DNA from: Martinezella multihospitum
GTDB taxonomy: Bacteria > Pseudomonadota > Alphaproteobacteria > Rhizobiales > Rhizobiaceae
Length of the DNA stretch: 64,000 nt
NCBI RefSeq assembly: GCF_900094585.1
Contig: NZ_FMAG01000004.1
Location: 186,001 to 250,000, forward strand
Direction: 5' to 3'
The notes under the pieces were generated by a model. The model was not told the DNA's origin. It was given only the letters and a program-made list of their open reading frames with translations, and ran no database searches. The translations under genes were made by a program, and so were the position numbers. Positions 24,358-33,296 of this stretch are shown here, piece after piece. Position 1 is the stretch's first letter. The number at the start of each line of letters is the position of its first letter.

Positions 24358-24390
24358 CGGCAGCCTCCCCCGAAAAAGGATTGGCTGCCG
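24358..24390. terminator. Hairpin between convergent acyltransferase and MHS carrier genes
   Basis: CGGCAGCC (24358-24365) and GGCTGCCG (24383-24390) pair perfectly around a 17-base loop between the stops at 24276 and 24430. It is suited to end both transcripts. Confidence 0.45.
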
Positions 24391-24429
24391 TAGTTGGCGA
24401 TACATCGAAACCGCCGACATGGCGTTTTT

Positions 24430-25764
24430 CTAACTGTCTGATCTCGCAGCGCGCAACGCGAATGCGCAGACAGCCGAGAAGATAGCCATCAGTGCCATAT
24501 AGACGGCGATGGGAGTGGTGTTTCCCGGATACTCTGCCATAAGCGTCGTTGCCAGCAGAGGCGAGAGGCCGCCGCCAAGGATCGGGCCGATCTGCTGGAC
24601 CAGTGAAAGGCCGCTGTAGCGGATGCGGGCAGGAAACAGTTCGGAGAAGAAGGCGCCCTGGGCACCGAAGACCGAGCCGTGTCCGATCGCCAGGCCCAGC
24701 GCGATCGCGAGCCAGATGCTGCTCGTGTTGCCGCTATCCAGCAGGGCAAAGAAGACGGCGGCGAGCGCGACCTGAAAAAGCAGGCCGGCAATGTAAACCG
24801 CGCGCCGCCCGATCCGGTCGGAAAGCGCACCAAACAGAGGAAGCGTCAGGCATTCGAGCGCGCAGCCGACCAGCACGCCATTCAGGATCATTTGGCGCGG
24901 CAGGCCCAGCGAATTGACGCAATAGGTGATGGCGAAGACGGCATAGATGTTGAAGAGACCGCTTTCGGCAATCTTGGCGCCTATTCCAAGGATCACGTTG
25001 CGGCGATGGTCGCGGACGGCTTCGACGACGGGCAGGGCGGCCGTCTCCCCTTGTTCCCGGATGCGTTTGAAGGCGGGAGTTTCCGAGATCTGGAAGCGGA
25101 TGAACAGGCCCAGGGCAACCAGCACGATGCTGAAAAGGAACGGCAGCCGCCAGCCCCAGGACAGGAAGGCTCCCTCGCTCATCTGTGTCGACAAAATGCC
25201 AAGCAGGGCGATCGGGATCAGGAAGCCGGCCGGGACGCCGATATGAACCAGGGAACTGTAGAAGCCCCGTTGTTCGGGCGACGCGTGTTCGACTGTCATC
25301 ACCATGCCGCCGCCATACTCCCCGCCTATCCCGATCCCCTGGGCGAGACGCAGGAGAAGGAGGCTGATCGGAGCCCATATGCCGATGGTATCGTAGGAGG
25401 GTACGAGCCCGATGAGAAAAGTCCCGGCTCCCATGATGATCATCGTCAACAGCAGGGCCGTCTTGCGGCCGATGCGATCGCCGAAATGGCCGAACACGAT
25501 GCCGCCGATCGGGCGCGCGCAATATCCGACGAAGAAGGTGGCGAACGCGGCGAGCGTTCCGATCAGGGGATTGTCGCTTGGAAAGAATATTTTGTTGAAC
25601 ACCAGCGCCGTTGCGGTCGCGTAGAGCGTGAAATCATAATATTCGATCGTATTGCCCACGGCGCTCGCCAATGCGACCTTGCGCATGTCCTTGGCGAGCG
25701 CTGGCCGCGAATTGGTTGCGCGGCTTTCGGTTGAAGAGATATTTTCTGGGACCGATGTTCTCAC
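24430..25764 (-). CDS. MHS-family metabolite:H+ symporter (MFS)
   Basis: A 444-residue carrier of the metabolite:proton symporter branch (ShiA/ProP/KgtP-like). Features are the TM1 motif GNTIEYYDFTLYATA near 37-51, the loop GHFGDRIGRKTALL, and GIGIGGEYGGG in the TM4 region. Predicted substrates are organic acids or osmolyte-like amino compounds. The GTG at 25764-25762 is chosen because GGGAGGA lies 5-6 bases upstream; a longer frame lacks support. It is the last gene of the aminotransferase-kinase-aldolase operon and a second uptake route beside the ABC transporter. Confidence 0.85.
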   Translation of the reverse strand: MRTSVPENISSTESRATNSRPALAKDMRKVALASAVGNTIEYYDFTLYATATALVFNKIFFPSDNPLIGTLAAFATFFVGYCARPIGGIVFGHFGDRIGRKTALLLTMIIMGAGTFLIGLVPSYDTIGIWAPISLLLLRLAQGIGIGGEYGGGMVMTVEHASPEQRGFYSSLVHIGVPAGFLIPIALLGILSTQMSEGAFLSWGWRLPFLFSIVLVALGLFIRFQISETPAFKRIREQGETAALPVVEAVRDHRRNVILGIGAKIAESGLFNIYAVFAITYCVNSLGLPRQMILNGVLVGCALECLTLPLFGALSDRIGRRAVYIAGLLFQVALAAVFFALLDSGNTSSIWLAIALGLAIGHGSVFGAQGAFFSELFPARIRYSGLSLVQQIGPILGGGLSPLLATTLMAEYPGNTTPIAVYMALMAIFSAVCAFALRAARSDS

Positions 25765-25865
25765 TGTTTCCTCCCGTTCAGATCGTTTGTTGTTTCCGTC
25801 TGCTCGTATCGCCTCCTTCAGCCAACCCACCCCACGCGGTGAGGCGAGTCGACTGACGACATGAG

Positions 25866-25884
25866 CCCGATCCGATGGATCGGG
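25866..25884 (-). terminator. Hairpin between aldolase and MHS genes
   Basis: CCCGATCC (25866-25873) and GGATCGGG (25877-25884) pair perfectly around GAT, 45 bases after the aldolase stop on the minus strand. It may attenuate transcription into the MHS gene. There is no U-run. Confidence 0.35.
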
Positions 25885-25929
25885 GTTGGCGGCAGGCCCC
25901 GCCCAATGCGGTGCCCGCCGCCGACGGTC

Positions 25930-26826
25930 TTACTTGTCTTCGTAGCGCAGCACGTTTCTGAGCTCGCGCTGGATGTTTTCGAGCTGCGCGGGCGTCGTTG
26001 CCGGCATCGGCATCCGCGGCAGGCCCGCCTCGGTGCCCTGAAGCGCGATCGCCGTCTTGATATTGGCCGGCAGATTGTCGGCATAGATCGCATTCCAGAA
26101 GCGCAGGAGCGCCTCGTGAATCTCCTTGGCGCGGGCATGGTCGCCGCGCTGCACCGCATTCCAAAGAGCGACGCAGACACTGGGGACAGCGGCGGGATTT
26201 GCCGCAATGGTGCCGTGGCAACCCAGCGCGAACGAGGGATAGAGCAAGGCGTCGACCGCCGTGTAGACCTTGCAGCCTTTTGGGATGCCAATCATCAGGT
26301 CGGCCATGAGCTTGAGATCGCCCGCGCTTTGCTTGACGGCCTGTACGCCGGGCAATTCCGTCATGAGGCGGATCAGCAGCGACGGGCTGAGATAGTTCCA
26401 GGGCACGACGTTATAAATGATGACCGGTATGTCGGTGGCCGCCGTCAGCGTCTTGAAATGCTCGAAAGTGGCGTTCTCGTCGGGCTTGAAGACATAATGG
26501 ACCGGTGTTACCTGCAGGCCCTGGATCGGAAGATGGGAAATGGCTTTGGCACGACGCACGGCTTCGCGCGTTGAATTGGCGATGATGCCCGCCAGGACCG
26601 GAATCTGTCCGTTGACTTCCTCCACCGTGATTTCCATCAGGCGAACGAATTCCTCGAATGTCAGCGTATGGCCTTCACCGGAACTGCCGCCGACGCAGAC
26701 GCCATGAACCCCGTTCTTCAGGTTGAATTTGACGATGTTGCGGAAGGCTGTCTCATCGATATCACCCTCCTTGGTGAAAGGGGTGACGATGGGTGGAATG
26801 ATGCCGGAGACTTTGTCGAGATTCAT
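25930..26826 (-). CDS. DapA-family (DHDPS/NAL) pyruvate-dependent aldolase
   Basis: A 298-residue TIM-barrel protein of the dihydrodipicolinate synthase/N-acetylneuraminate lyase family. The substrate-carboxylate motif is GGSSGEGHTL at about 46-55, the catalytic Tyr lies in VIIYNVVPWN near 136, and the Schiff-base Lys is in GVQAVKQSAGD near 165. It is not clearly the lysine-biosynthesis enzyme: it sits in a catabolic operon with an aminotransferase and a DhaK-DhaL-type kinase. It probably cleaves a 2-keto-3-deoxy-type acid to pyruvate plus an aldehyde, or acts in the reverse direction. The exact substrate is unknown. Confidence 0.85.
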   Translation of the reverse strand: MNLDKVSGIIPPIVTPFTKEGDIDETAFRNIVKFNLKNGVHGVCVGGSSGEGHTLTFEEFVRLMEITVEEVNGQIPVLAGIIANSTREAVRRAKAISHLPIQGLQVTPVHYVFKPDENATFEHFKTLTAATDIPVIIYNVVPWNYLSPSLLIRLMTELPGVQAVKQSAGDLKLMADLMIGIPKGCKVYTAVDALLYPSFALGCHGTIAANPAAVPSVCVALWNAVQRGDHARAKEIHEALLRFWNAIYADNLPANIKTAIALQGTEAGLPRMPMPATTPAQLENIQRELRNVLRYEDK

Positions 26827-26968
26827 GTTTGAAGTTCCTGTTTTGAGCGAGAGATGGCCGATGATCGGCCGATGACATCAGGGCGCAGGTCAGGGATCGC
26901 TTCCCCTGAGGAAGACGCCATGAAATCCGGGTTGTTCGAATGTCGGTTGTGGCGTTACGCCAGCGAAA

Positions 26969-28663
26969 TCAGAGACTTGTCGCCAGCGCCTCCATCCAGA
27001 TCGCGACTGCCGCTGCGCCACCGTCCTCGGTGCCGAGAGCTCTTTCGCCGAGATAGCTCGCGCGGCCGAGTTTCGGCACCATATCCGCCGTGCGGCGTGC
27101 GCCTTCGGCCGCGGCAGAGGCTGCGTGCTTCCAGGCCTCGGCGGCGGACACGTTGACGCCGGCTGCCTCGATCGCTCTCAAGGCCGGGTCGAGCGCGTCG
27201 AGCATGGTGCGGTCACCCGGCTTTGCTCCGCCGATTTCGCTGATGGCAGCGATACCGATCGCGAGGGCAGCGCGAAAATCGTCTGACGAGAAACGATTGT
27301 TCTGGCCGAGATGGCGCCCGGCCCGCGTCAATGCGATTGCATAGAAAGGCCCGGAGCTTCCGGCGATCGCCCGTCGCAGTGCATTGCCGATTGCGACGAG
27401 AGCGTTGGCGGGGTTGATCCATGCACTTTCGGGCAAGGCGCGAATGGCCTCGGCGCCACGAAGCATGCTTGCACCGAGATCGCCGTCGCCTGCCTTGCTG
27501 TCGAGCTCTGTCAGATAGGCTTCGGCAGATTCCAGCGCATCACAGACGGCAAGACCGATGCGGCGCAGGTCGTGAGGATCGAACCGGCCTGCATCGCCGA
27601 GCGGGGCTTCGTTCTCCGGTATGTTCGGCACCCGCACGATATGGGGTGCTTCCGAGATCGCGCCGCCCCGCGGCCACGCGGTTGCAGGCGTCTCGGCATC
27701 CAGCCGTTCGATATCGCCCTCACCCAGATCCAGGAGTGAAATCGAGCAACCCGGCATTTCGAGCGCCGTCAGGAAATTGCCGCTCCAGGCCCGTTCGATC
27801 CCGAGACCGCGCGAACGCAGCGATGCGATCGCACAACGGGCGACGACTGCCAGCTCCATGGGCGGCGTTGCCCCGAGACCATTGATGAGCAATGCGACCC
27901 TGGAGCCTGACGCAAGCTGCATGTCCGTGACGATCTGCCCGATGATCCTGTCGGTGATGGCGTCCGCGGGCAGATGTTTCGTGCGCTCGACGCCCTTTTC
28001 GCCATGGATGCCGAGGCCAAGTTCGATCTCGTCATCGGCTAGCGTGAAACCGGCCTTGCCGGCGGCCGGTACGATGCAGGCGCCGAGGGCAACGCCCATC
28101 GTGCCAAGGCGCGATGCGGCCGACCGGGCGATGGCGGCAACCTCCTTCAAGTTCTTGCCGCTCGCCGCGGCTGCGCCAGCGATCTTGTGGACCAGCACCG
28201 TTCCGGCAATGCCGCGGCGGCGGTCACGCGGTACGAGACCGGAAAGCGCCACATCATCCGCCACGACAACCAGCTCGGTCGGGATGCCCTCGATGGCGGC
28301 GAGTTCTCCGGCAAGGCCGAAATTCAAGCGGTCGCCAGTATAGTTCTTCACGATCAGAAGTGCACCTGCGGGGCCGGCACTGGCGCGAATGGCAGCAAGC
28401 ACGGCATCGACGCTCGGCGAGGTGAAGACCTCGCCGGTAACAGCCGCAGTCAACATGCCAGGTCCGACATATCCGGCATGGGCCGGTTCATGGCCGGCAC
28501 CGCCGCCCGAGATCAGGGCGACCGGCCGGTCCGCGATCACGGGCAGGTCGGCGCGCAGCACGACATTCTCCGTGTCGAGCAGCGCAAGGCCGGGTGCGAG
28601 AGCGACAATGCCCTCCAGCATTTCCCGCACCACGTCAGCGGGTCGATTGATGAGCTTCTTCAT
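26969..28663 (-). CDS. Fused DhaK-DhaL dihydroxyacetone-type kinase
   Basis: A 564-residue single-chain, ATP-type dihydroxyacetone kinase. The DhaK domain (about 1-330) has SGGGAGHEPAHAGYVG near 51-66 and the active-site His in GLGIHGEKG near 218. The DhaL domain (about 365-560) has the Mg-ATP acidic motif LDSKAGDGDLGASM near 393. The family phosphorylates dihydroxyacetone, glyceraldehyde, erythrulose or other short ketoses. It lies 11 bases after the aminotransferase and before the aldolase, suggesting that it phosphorylates a triose- or tetrose-like aldol product. The 142-base gap to the aldolase holds the palindrome at 26856-26870 (GGCCGAT-G-ATCGGCC). Confidence 0.88.
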   Translation of the reverse strand: MKKLINRPADVVREMLEGIVALAPGLALLDTENVVLRADLPVIADRPVALISGGGAGHEPAHAGYVGPGMLTAAVTGEVFTSPSVDAVLAAIRASAGPAGALLIVKNYTGDRLNFGLAGELAAIEGIPTELVVVADDVALSGLVPRDRRRGIAGTVLVHKIAGAAAASGKNLKEVAAIARSAASRLGTMGVALGACIVPAAGKAGFTLADDEIELGLGIHGEKGVERTKHLPADAITDRIIGQIVTDMQLASGSRVALLINGLGATPPMELAVVARCAIASLRSRGLGIERAWSGNFLTALEMPGCSISLLDLGEGDIERLDAETPATAWPRGGAISEAPHIVRVPNIPENEAPLGDAGRFDPHDLRRIGLAVCDALESAEAYLTELDSKAGDGDLGASMLRGAEAIRALPESAWINPANALVAIGNALRRAIAGSSGPFYAIALTRAGRHLGQNNRFSSDDFRAALAIGIAAISEIGGAKPGDRTMLDALDPALRAIEAAGVNVSAAEAWKHAASAAAEGARRTADMVPKLGRASYLGERALGTEDGGAAAVAIWMEALATSL

Positions 28664-28674
28664 TGTCCTTCATC

Positions 28675-29865
28675 CTATTGCTGCTTGCACAGAAACGCTT
28701 CCAGTCGCTTCGCGCCTTCCTCGATGAGCGCAGGATCAACGGCAAAACACACACGCAGGAATTCTTCCCCACCCGGGCCGAAAGCCGAGCCCGGAGCGAC
28801 CCCCACGCCTGCCTCCTTCAGGATCCTGCGCGCCATATCATAGCCGCTATTCATGCCATGGACGGAGAAGAAGAAATAAAAAGTTCCGTCGGGCCAAAAG
28901 ACGCGCACGTTCGGCAGCTTATCGAGTGTCGAGCAGATGATTTCGCGCCCGCGCGTCGATCGAGCGACGAGGGATTTGATGAATTCATCACCCTGATCGA
29001 GTGCCGCGATAGCGGCGTGCTGGACGAAGGTGGCGACGCTCGTCGTGTTGTATTGGCTGAGATTGTCGAAGATCTTTGACATCCCCTTCGGGTAGATGAC
29101 CCAGCCAATGCGCCAGCCGGTCATGCACCAGTTCTTCGAAAAGGTATTGGTGACGATCAGCCGATCGGTAGGCTCCGTAATCTCCAGGAAGGAGGGGGCA
29201 AGAGCTCCGTTATAGGTGAAATGGGAATAGACCTCGTCGGATATGATCCAGAGGCCCTTGTCTCTGGCGAAGTCGCGTAGGGCCAGCATTTGCTCCTTCG
29301 GCATCACCCAGCCCGTCGGATTTGACGGGGAGTTGATGGCGATTACGCGGGTCTTAGACGTGACGGCGCCAAACAGATCGTCGAGATCGAGCGCGAAACC
29401 GCCGCCGGCAACGGTGCGGTAGGGTACCGGGACGACCTTGCCGCCGAGAATGCCAATGATCTCAATCAAATTCGGCCAGGCCGGCACCGGCACGATGACT
29501 TCGTCGCCCGGGTTCAGGACAGCCTGGATCGCCTGCATGATGGCCTGGACACCGCCCGCCGTTATGCTGAAGCGATCAGCGCCGATATCGACGTTGAAAT
29601 GCCGCTTGTGATAGCGGTCCAGGGCTTCGCGCAGGGCCGGCACGCCCAGAGCGTAGGTATAGCGGGTCTGTCCTGCAGCCAATGCAGAGACTGCGGCCTC
29701 GCGTATGAATTGAGGTGTCGGCAGATCACCTTCGCCGATCCAGAGTTTGATTACGTCGGGATCTTCGCGCGCCAGATCGGCAATATCGCAGATCTGGTTG
29801 AGTTCGATTCCGTTGATGCGCGCTGGCGTGCCGGAAACCGGCCACTCGGTCGCCCGATAGTCCAT
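28675..29865 (-). CDS. PLP-dependent class I/II aminotransferase
   Basis: A 396-residue fold-type I aminotransferase. The PLP Lys lies in TNTFSKNWCMTGWRIGW near 230-246, the Asn of NSPSNPTGWV is near 168, and the C-terminal Arg region (EEFLRVCFAV) is present. The ATG at 29865 is preceded by AGGAG at good spacing; upstream ATG frames lack family similarity. It is the first gene of the minus-strand catabolic operon and is divergent from an amino-acid ABC transporter, so it probably removes the amino group from the imported compound. Confidence 0.88.
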   Translation of the reverse strand: MDYRATEWPVSGTPARINGIELNQICDIADLAREDPDVIKLWIGEGDLPTPQFIREAAVSALAAGQTRYTYALGVPALREALDRYHKRHFNVDIGADRFSITAGGVQAIMQAIQAVLNPGDEVIVPVPAWPNLIEIIGILGGKVVPVPYRTVAGGGFALDLDDLFGAVTSKTRVIAINSPSNPTGWVMPKEQMLALRDFARDKGLWIISDEVYSHFTYNGALAPSFLEITEPTDRLIVTNTFSKNWCMTGWRIGWVIYPKGMSKIFDNLSQYNTTSVATFVQHAAIAALDQGDEFIKSLVARSTRGREIICSTLDKLPNVRVFWPDGTFYFFFSVHGMNSGYDMARRILKEAGVGVAPGSAFGPGGEEFLRVCFAVDPALIEEGAKRLEAFLCKQQ

Positions 29866-30054
29866 AAAAATCATCTCCTCGCGCGGCCGTTGGACGGTCC
29901 GCTGCGCAGTTGGCATCGATCCGGCACCTGGCGGGCGGATCGCTGAAAAATCATCTTGATTGTGCCCGAGCGCCTCCCAGCGCAGCCGGCAGTTTAACGC
30001 ATCATGTCCGCTCGATTTCCCAACTGTCCTCCCGATGCCGCCATTTGGCTATTA

Positions 30055-30069
30055 TTCCGTATTGTGGAA
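30055..30069. promoter_or_regulatory. IclR-type operator, left copy
   Basis: TTCCGTATTGTGGAA is an imperfect 15-bp palindrome matching the TTCCG-N5-CGGAA pattern used by many IclR-family regulators. It lies in the AT-rich divergent region between the aminotransferase operon (start 29865) and the ABC transporter (30212). Confidence 0.55.
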
Positions 30070-30175
30070 TATAAATTAGCGATACATCCACTTAAGTAAA
30101 TATAATCAGAATAGTCAAGATATCCGTTGCAGTTAATTTTATTTTGTGCGCTTATGAGATTGTTGATAACTATTA

Positions 30176-30190
30176 TTCCGCAATACGGAA
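30176..30190. promoter_or_regulatory. IclR-type operator, right copy
   Basis: TTCCGCAATACGGAA is a near-perfect palindrome with fully symmetric TTCCG/CGGAA arms, ending 21 bases before the binding-protein ATG. With the copy at 30055 it would let the IclR regulator at 33297 control both divergent halves of the locus. The centres are 121 bp apart, close to a whole number of helical turns. Confidence 0.62.
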
Positions 30191-30211
30191 CAAAATAAAA
30201 GGGGAGTAGCG

Positions 30212-31120
30212 ATGAAGAAGCTTGCAATGCTCGCAATGGGACTGGCGCTGGTGATGGGAGGCGTGGCATCGGCTGCCGATGATCCCAAGGGTACGCTCGG
30301 CGAGATCATGAAGGACAAGAAGATCGTCATCATGAACGATCTTTCGGCTGCTCCCTGGCAGTTCAGGGACGCAAACGGCAATGCCGCCGGCTTTTCCGTG
30401 GATCTCGACAGGCTTATCGCCTCAAAACTCGACGTCGATCTCGAAATGCGGAATGTCGAGTGGGCGGGGCTTATTCCCGGCCTTCTCAGCCGCAAGTCCG
30501 ATATCCTGGCGACGAGCATGTCGACGACGTTCAAGCGTGCGCAGCAGATCCTTTTCACGACGGAGAGCTGGTATTCCACCGGCGTCGTGGCGATCGTCAA
30601 ACCGGAAGACCAGGGCAAATCCTGGGAGGAGCTGAATGAGGCCGGCAAGCGCATCGCCGTCAAGGCGGGCACCAATGCCGTCGATGCTGCCAAGCAGTTC
30701 TTCCCGAAGGCGGAGCTGCAGACCTACCCGAATGACACGGATACCTACCAGGCATTGAAGACGGGCCGGGTCGATGCGGCACTCAATGATCTGGCCGTCC
30801 TGGGAGTGGTAAAATCGGAATATGGCTTCGAAGCCTTGAAACAACCGCGTGAACTGATCACGACCGACACCTGGGGCTTTGCCGTGCGTCCAGGCGACAC
30901 CTACACCTGGCAATACCTCAATTTCTTCCTGGCGAAAATCAGGGAAAGCGGTGAACTGGCCGCGCTCAAGAAATACTGGGTCGATGGTGATACCTGGAAG
31001 AAGGACTTCCTGGAAAAGAACAACGGCGTTTCGGACGAGCGCAAGAAGCTTGTCGATCTGCTTGGCATCGGCGCCCATGCGCCGGAGAGCGGCAATGCCA
31101 GCCGCATGACATTGCAATAA
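30212..31120 (+). CDS. Amino-acid ABC transporter periplasmic binding protein
   Basis: A 302-residue SBP_bac_3 family protein. Residues 1-22 are a signal peptide (MKKL, hydrophobic core, ASA cleavage). The domain begins with a long helix and KKIVIMNDLSAAPWQFRDANG, the usual ligand-site start, and ends with LAALKKYWVDG. It binds polar amino acids or related compounds and feeds the transporter encoded downstream. GGGGAG precedes the ATG. A stable hairpin after the gene suggests that it is expressed above the membrane components. Confidence 0.88.
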   Translation: MKKLAMLAMGLALVMGGVASAADDPKGTLGEIMKDKKIVIMNDLSAAPWQFRDANGNAAGFSVDLDRLIASKLDVDLEMRNVEWAGLIPGLLSRKSDILATSMSTTFKRAQQILFTTESWYSTGVVAIVKPEDQGKSWEELNEAGKRIAVKAGTNAVDAAKQFFPKAELQTYPNDTDTYQALKTGRVDAALNDLAVLGVVKSEYGFEALKQPRELITTDTWGFAVRPGDTYTWQYLNFFLAKIRESGELAALKKYWVDGDTWKKDFLEKNNGVSDERKKLVDLLGIGAHAPESGNASRMTLQ

Positions 31121-31135
31121 CGACGGATTTGGGAA

Positions 31136-31162
31136 CGAGCGTCGGCCACTTGCCGACGCTCG
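31136..31162 (+). terminator. Stable intercistronic hairpin after the binding-protein gene
   Basis: CGAGCGTCGGC and GCCGACGCTCG pair perfectly over 11 bp with a CACTT loop, 15 bases after the stop. No U-run follows, so it is better read as an mRNA-stabilising or partial-termination element that keeps binding-protein levels high relative to the downstream genes. Confidence 0.55.
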
Positions 31163-31198
31163 GCATATCGTCTCTCGGCAAGGTCATGGAGGATCGCG

Positions 31199-31930
31199 AT
31201 GGCATTCTTCGAAGCGCGCGACGTCAATTTGCATTTCAGGGATTTCCACGCCCTGCGCGGAATATCCATTCAGTTCGAGCGGTCGGATGTGCTCGTTGTG
31301 TGTGGTCCGTCCGGCTCAGGCAAGAGCACCTTCATCCGTGCCGTAAACAGGCTGGCTGGATCCTTGTCTGCCGGCCAGATCCTGCTCGGCGGCCAGGACA
31401 TCGCCGCGATGCCGCGCCGCCAGCTGTATCGCAGGATCGGCATGGTCTTCCAGCGGTTCAACCTGTTTCAGCATCTCAGCGTGCTCGACAACATAGCCTT
31501 GCCTCAAAGGCGCGTGCTTGGTCGCAGCCGCAAGGATGCCGCCGCGCGGGCGATGGAGCTTCTGACGCGCGTTGGACTGGAAAGCAAGGCTGGCCGCTAT
31601 CCGGCGCAATTGTCCGGCGGCCAGCAACAGCGCGTCGCCATCTGCCGCGCCTTGGCGATGGATCCCGAACTGCTGCTGTTCGATGAACCGACCTCGGCGC
31701 TCGATCCGGAAACGGTCGGGGAGGTGCTGCAGGTGATGCGTGAGCTGGCGGCATCCGGCATGACGATGATCGTCGTCACCCATGAAATGGGGTTTGCGCG
31801 GGAACTTGCCACCGAGGTCGCCTTTCTCGATGCCGGGCAATTGGTGGAAAAAGCACCTCCCCGCGAGTTCTTCTCGCAGCCGAAAGAAGCGCGCACGCGC
31901 GCCTTTCTCAATCAGATCCTTCGTCACTAG
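31199..31930 (+). CDS. Amino-acid ABC transporter ATPase
   Basis: A 243-residue ATPase of the polar amino-acid family with Walker A GPSGSGKST near 40, Q-loop in MVFQRFNLF, signature LSGGQQQR near 138 and Walker B LLLFDEPTSALD. GGAGG precedes the ATG. It is followed 11 bases later by the first permease. Size and motifs are standard. Confidence 0.92.
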   Translation: MAFFEARDVNLHFRDFHALRGISIQFERSDVLVVCGPSGSGKSTFIRAVNRLAGSLSAGQILLGGQDIAAMPRRQLYRRIGMVFQRFNLFQHLSVLDNIALPQRRVLGRSRKDAAARAMELLTRVGLESKAGRYPAQLSGGQQQRVAICRALAMDPELLLFDEPTSALDPETVGEVLQVMRELAASGMTMIVVTHEMGFARELATEVAFLDAGQLVEKAPPREFFSQPKEARTRAFLNQILRH

Positions 31931-31941
31931 GCTGACCGCAC

Positions 31942-32613
31942 ATGATCTCGGATGCTTACGATATCTTCTGGCAGTATCGCGATACCTATCTCACCGGCAT
32001 GCGCAATGCGCTCGTGGCTGCCCTCGTCGGGCTGCTGCTTGCGCTTTGCGTCGGCATGGTCGCCGGCATCGTACGATTTTCCTCGCGTGGCATTTTCAGC
32101 AGGATCATTGCCGTCTATGTCTCGCTGGTTCGCAATACGCCGCTGCTTGTGCAGGTCTATTTCATCTATTTCGGCCTGCCGACACTTGGCGTCACGCTGT
32201 CGGCCTTTTCGACGGGCGTGATTGCGCTCACCTTCAATTCGGGCGCCTATATCGCCGAAATGGTCCGTGGAGGGCTGAACGCCATTCCGCGGGGCCAGAT
32301 CGAGGCGGCGCAGTCACTCGGTTTGAAATGGCGCATTCTTCTGCGTTACGTTCTCCTGCCTCAGGCAGCACCGACAATTCTACCGGCGATAACGGGGCAG
32401 TTCGTGCAGCTGGTAAAGGACACTTCGCTCCTCTACACGATTGCCGTCCTCGAAATTACCAAGGCTGCCGACGATGTCGGCAACGAAACATACCAGTTCC
32501 TGCCGGCCTATCTCGTAAGCTGTGTGATCTACATCGTCATCTGCGTCGTGCTCAATCTTCTTGTCGACGTCTATGAAAGCCGCGCCGGCTTTTCCAAACA
32601 TAAGCGGGCCTGA
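31942..32613 (+). CDS. Amino-acid ABC transporter permease (HisM/HisQ type), first
   Basis: A 223-residue permease with about five membrane segments. The family motif YVSLVRNTPLLVQVYFIYFGLP is near 59-80, and the EAA-type loop GQIEAAQSLGLKWRILLRYVLLP is near 118-140 (partly quoted: EAAQSLGLKW). It pairs with the next permease, whose start lies 3 bases after this stop. Confidence 0.9.
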   Translation: MISDAYDIFWQYRDTYLTGMRNALVAALVGLLLALCVGMVAGIVRFSSRGIFSRIIAVYVSLVRNTPLLVQVYFIYFGLPTLGVTLSAFSTGVIALTFNSGAYIAEMVRGGLNAIPRGQIEAAQSLGLKWRILLRYVLLPQAAPTILPAITGQFVQLVKDTSLLYTIAVLEITKAADDVGNETYQFLPAYLVSCVIYIVICVVLNLLVDVYESRAGFSKHKRA

Positions 32614-32616
32614 GCC

Positions 32617-33282
32617 ATGAGCACCATTATTGCCGTCGCCGGCGATGCCATTCAGCTTATTCTCACCGGGCTTCCCATCGTGCTCTTCCTGACCGCTGCG
32701 GCGTTCTTTCCCGCACTTGGCCTCGGTATTGTGGGGGGACTTCTCGCCTCGTCATCCTTCAGACCGATCCGCTTTCTGGTCGGCGCCTATGTCTATCTTT
32801 TTCGCAGCATGCCGTTCCTGATGTTCGTTTTCCTCGTCTATTACGGGCTGCCGCAATATGACATCGATATCGGTCCGGTTTTGACGGCGGTCATCGCCCT
32901 TTCGCTGTCGCACGGTGCGTACATGACCGAAATCATACGCGGCGGCTTGAAGGGGCTGGACAAGGGCCAGAACGAAGCTGCCATAGCCGTCGGCTTCAGC
33001 CTGTTCCAGCGCCTGCGCGATATCACCATCCCGCAGACGCTGATGGCGGTCATTCCCTCGCTCGTCGGTCAGGCCATATTGATCATCAAGGATACCTCAT
33101 TGATATCGGTGGTCGGCATCAGCGAAATCACGAGGCTGGGGAGGGAGGTGGTTATTCGAACCAACCAACCCTTTATTGTATTTACACTATTGGCGCTAAC
33201 CTACTTCGTGGTCTGCTTCTCTTTGGAATTTATTGCGCGTAAACTCGAAGCAAGAGCGAAGCGGATTATGGCCGGGCATTGA
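32617..33282 (+). CDS. Amino-acid ABC transporter permease, second
   Basis: A 221-residue permease of the same family as its neighbour, with YLFRSMPFLMFVFLVYYGLP near 55-74 and NEAAIAVGFSLFQRLRDI as the coupling loop. Several membrane segments are visible. It completes the transporter (binding protein, ATPase, two permeases). The IclR regulator follows 14 bases later, probably in the same transcript. Confidence 0.9.
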   Translation: MSTIIAVAGDAIQLILTGLPIVLFLTAAAFFPALGLGIVGGLLASSSFRPIRFLVGAYVYLFRSMPFLMFVFLVYYGLPQYDIDIGPVLTAVIALSLSHGAYMTEIIRGGLKGLDKGQNEAAIAVGFSLFQRLRDITIPQTLMAVIPSLVGQAILIIKDTSLISVVGISEITRLGREVVIRTNQPFIVFTLLALTYFVVCFSLEFIARKLEARAKRIMAGH

Positions 33283-33296
33283 AATTGGAAAGAGAT

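Noticed and set aside
30212..30278. Binding protein as a cystine/histidine-specific carrier
   Set aside because: The ligand class cannot be decided from the visible motifs, so no specific amino acid was assigned.
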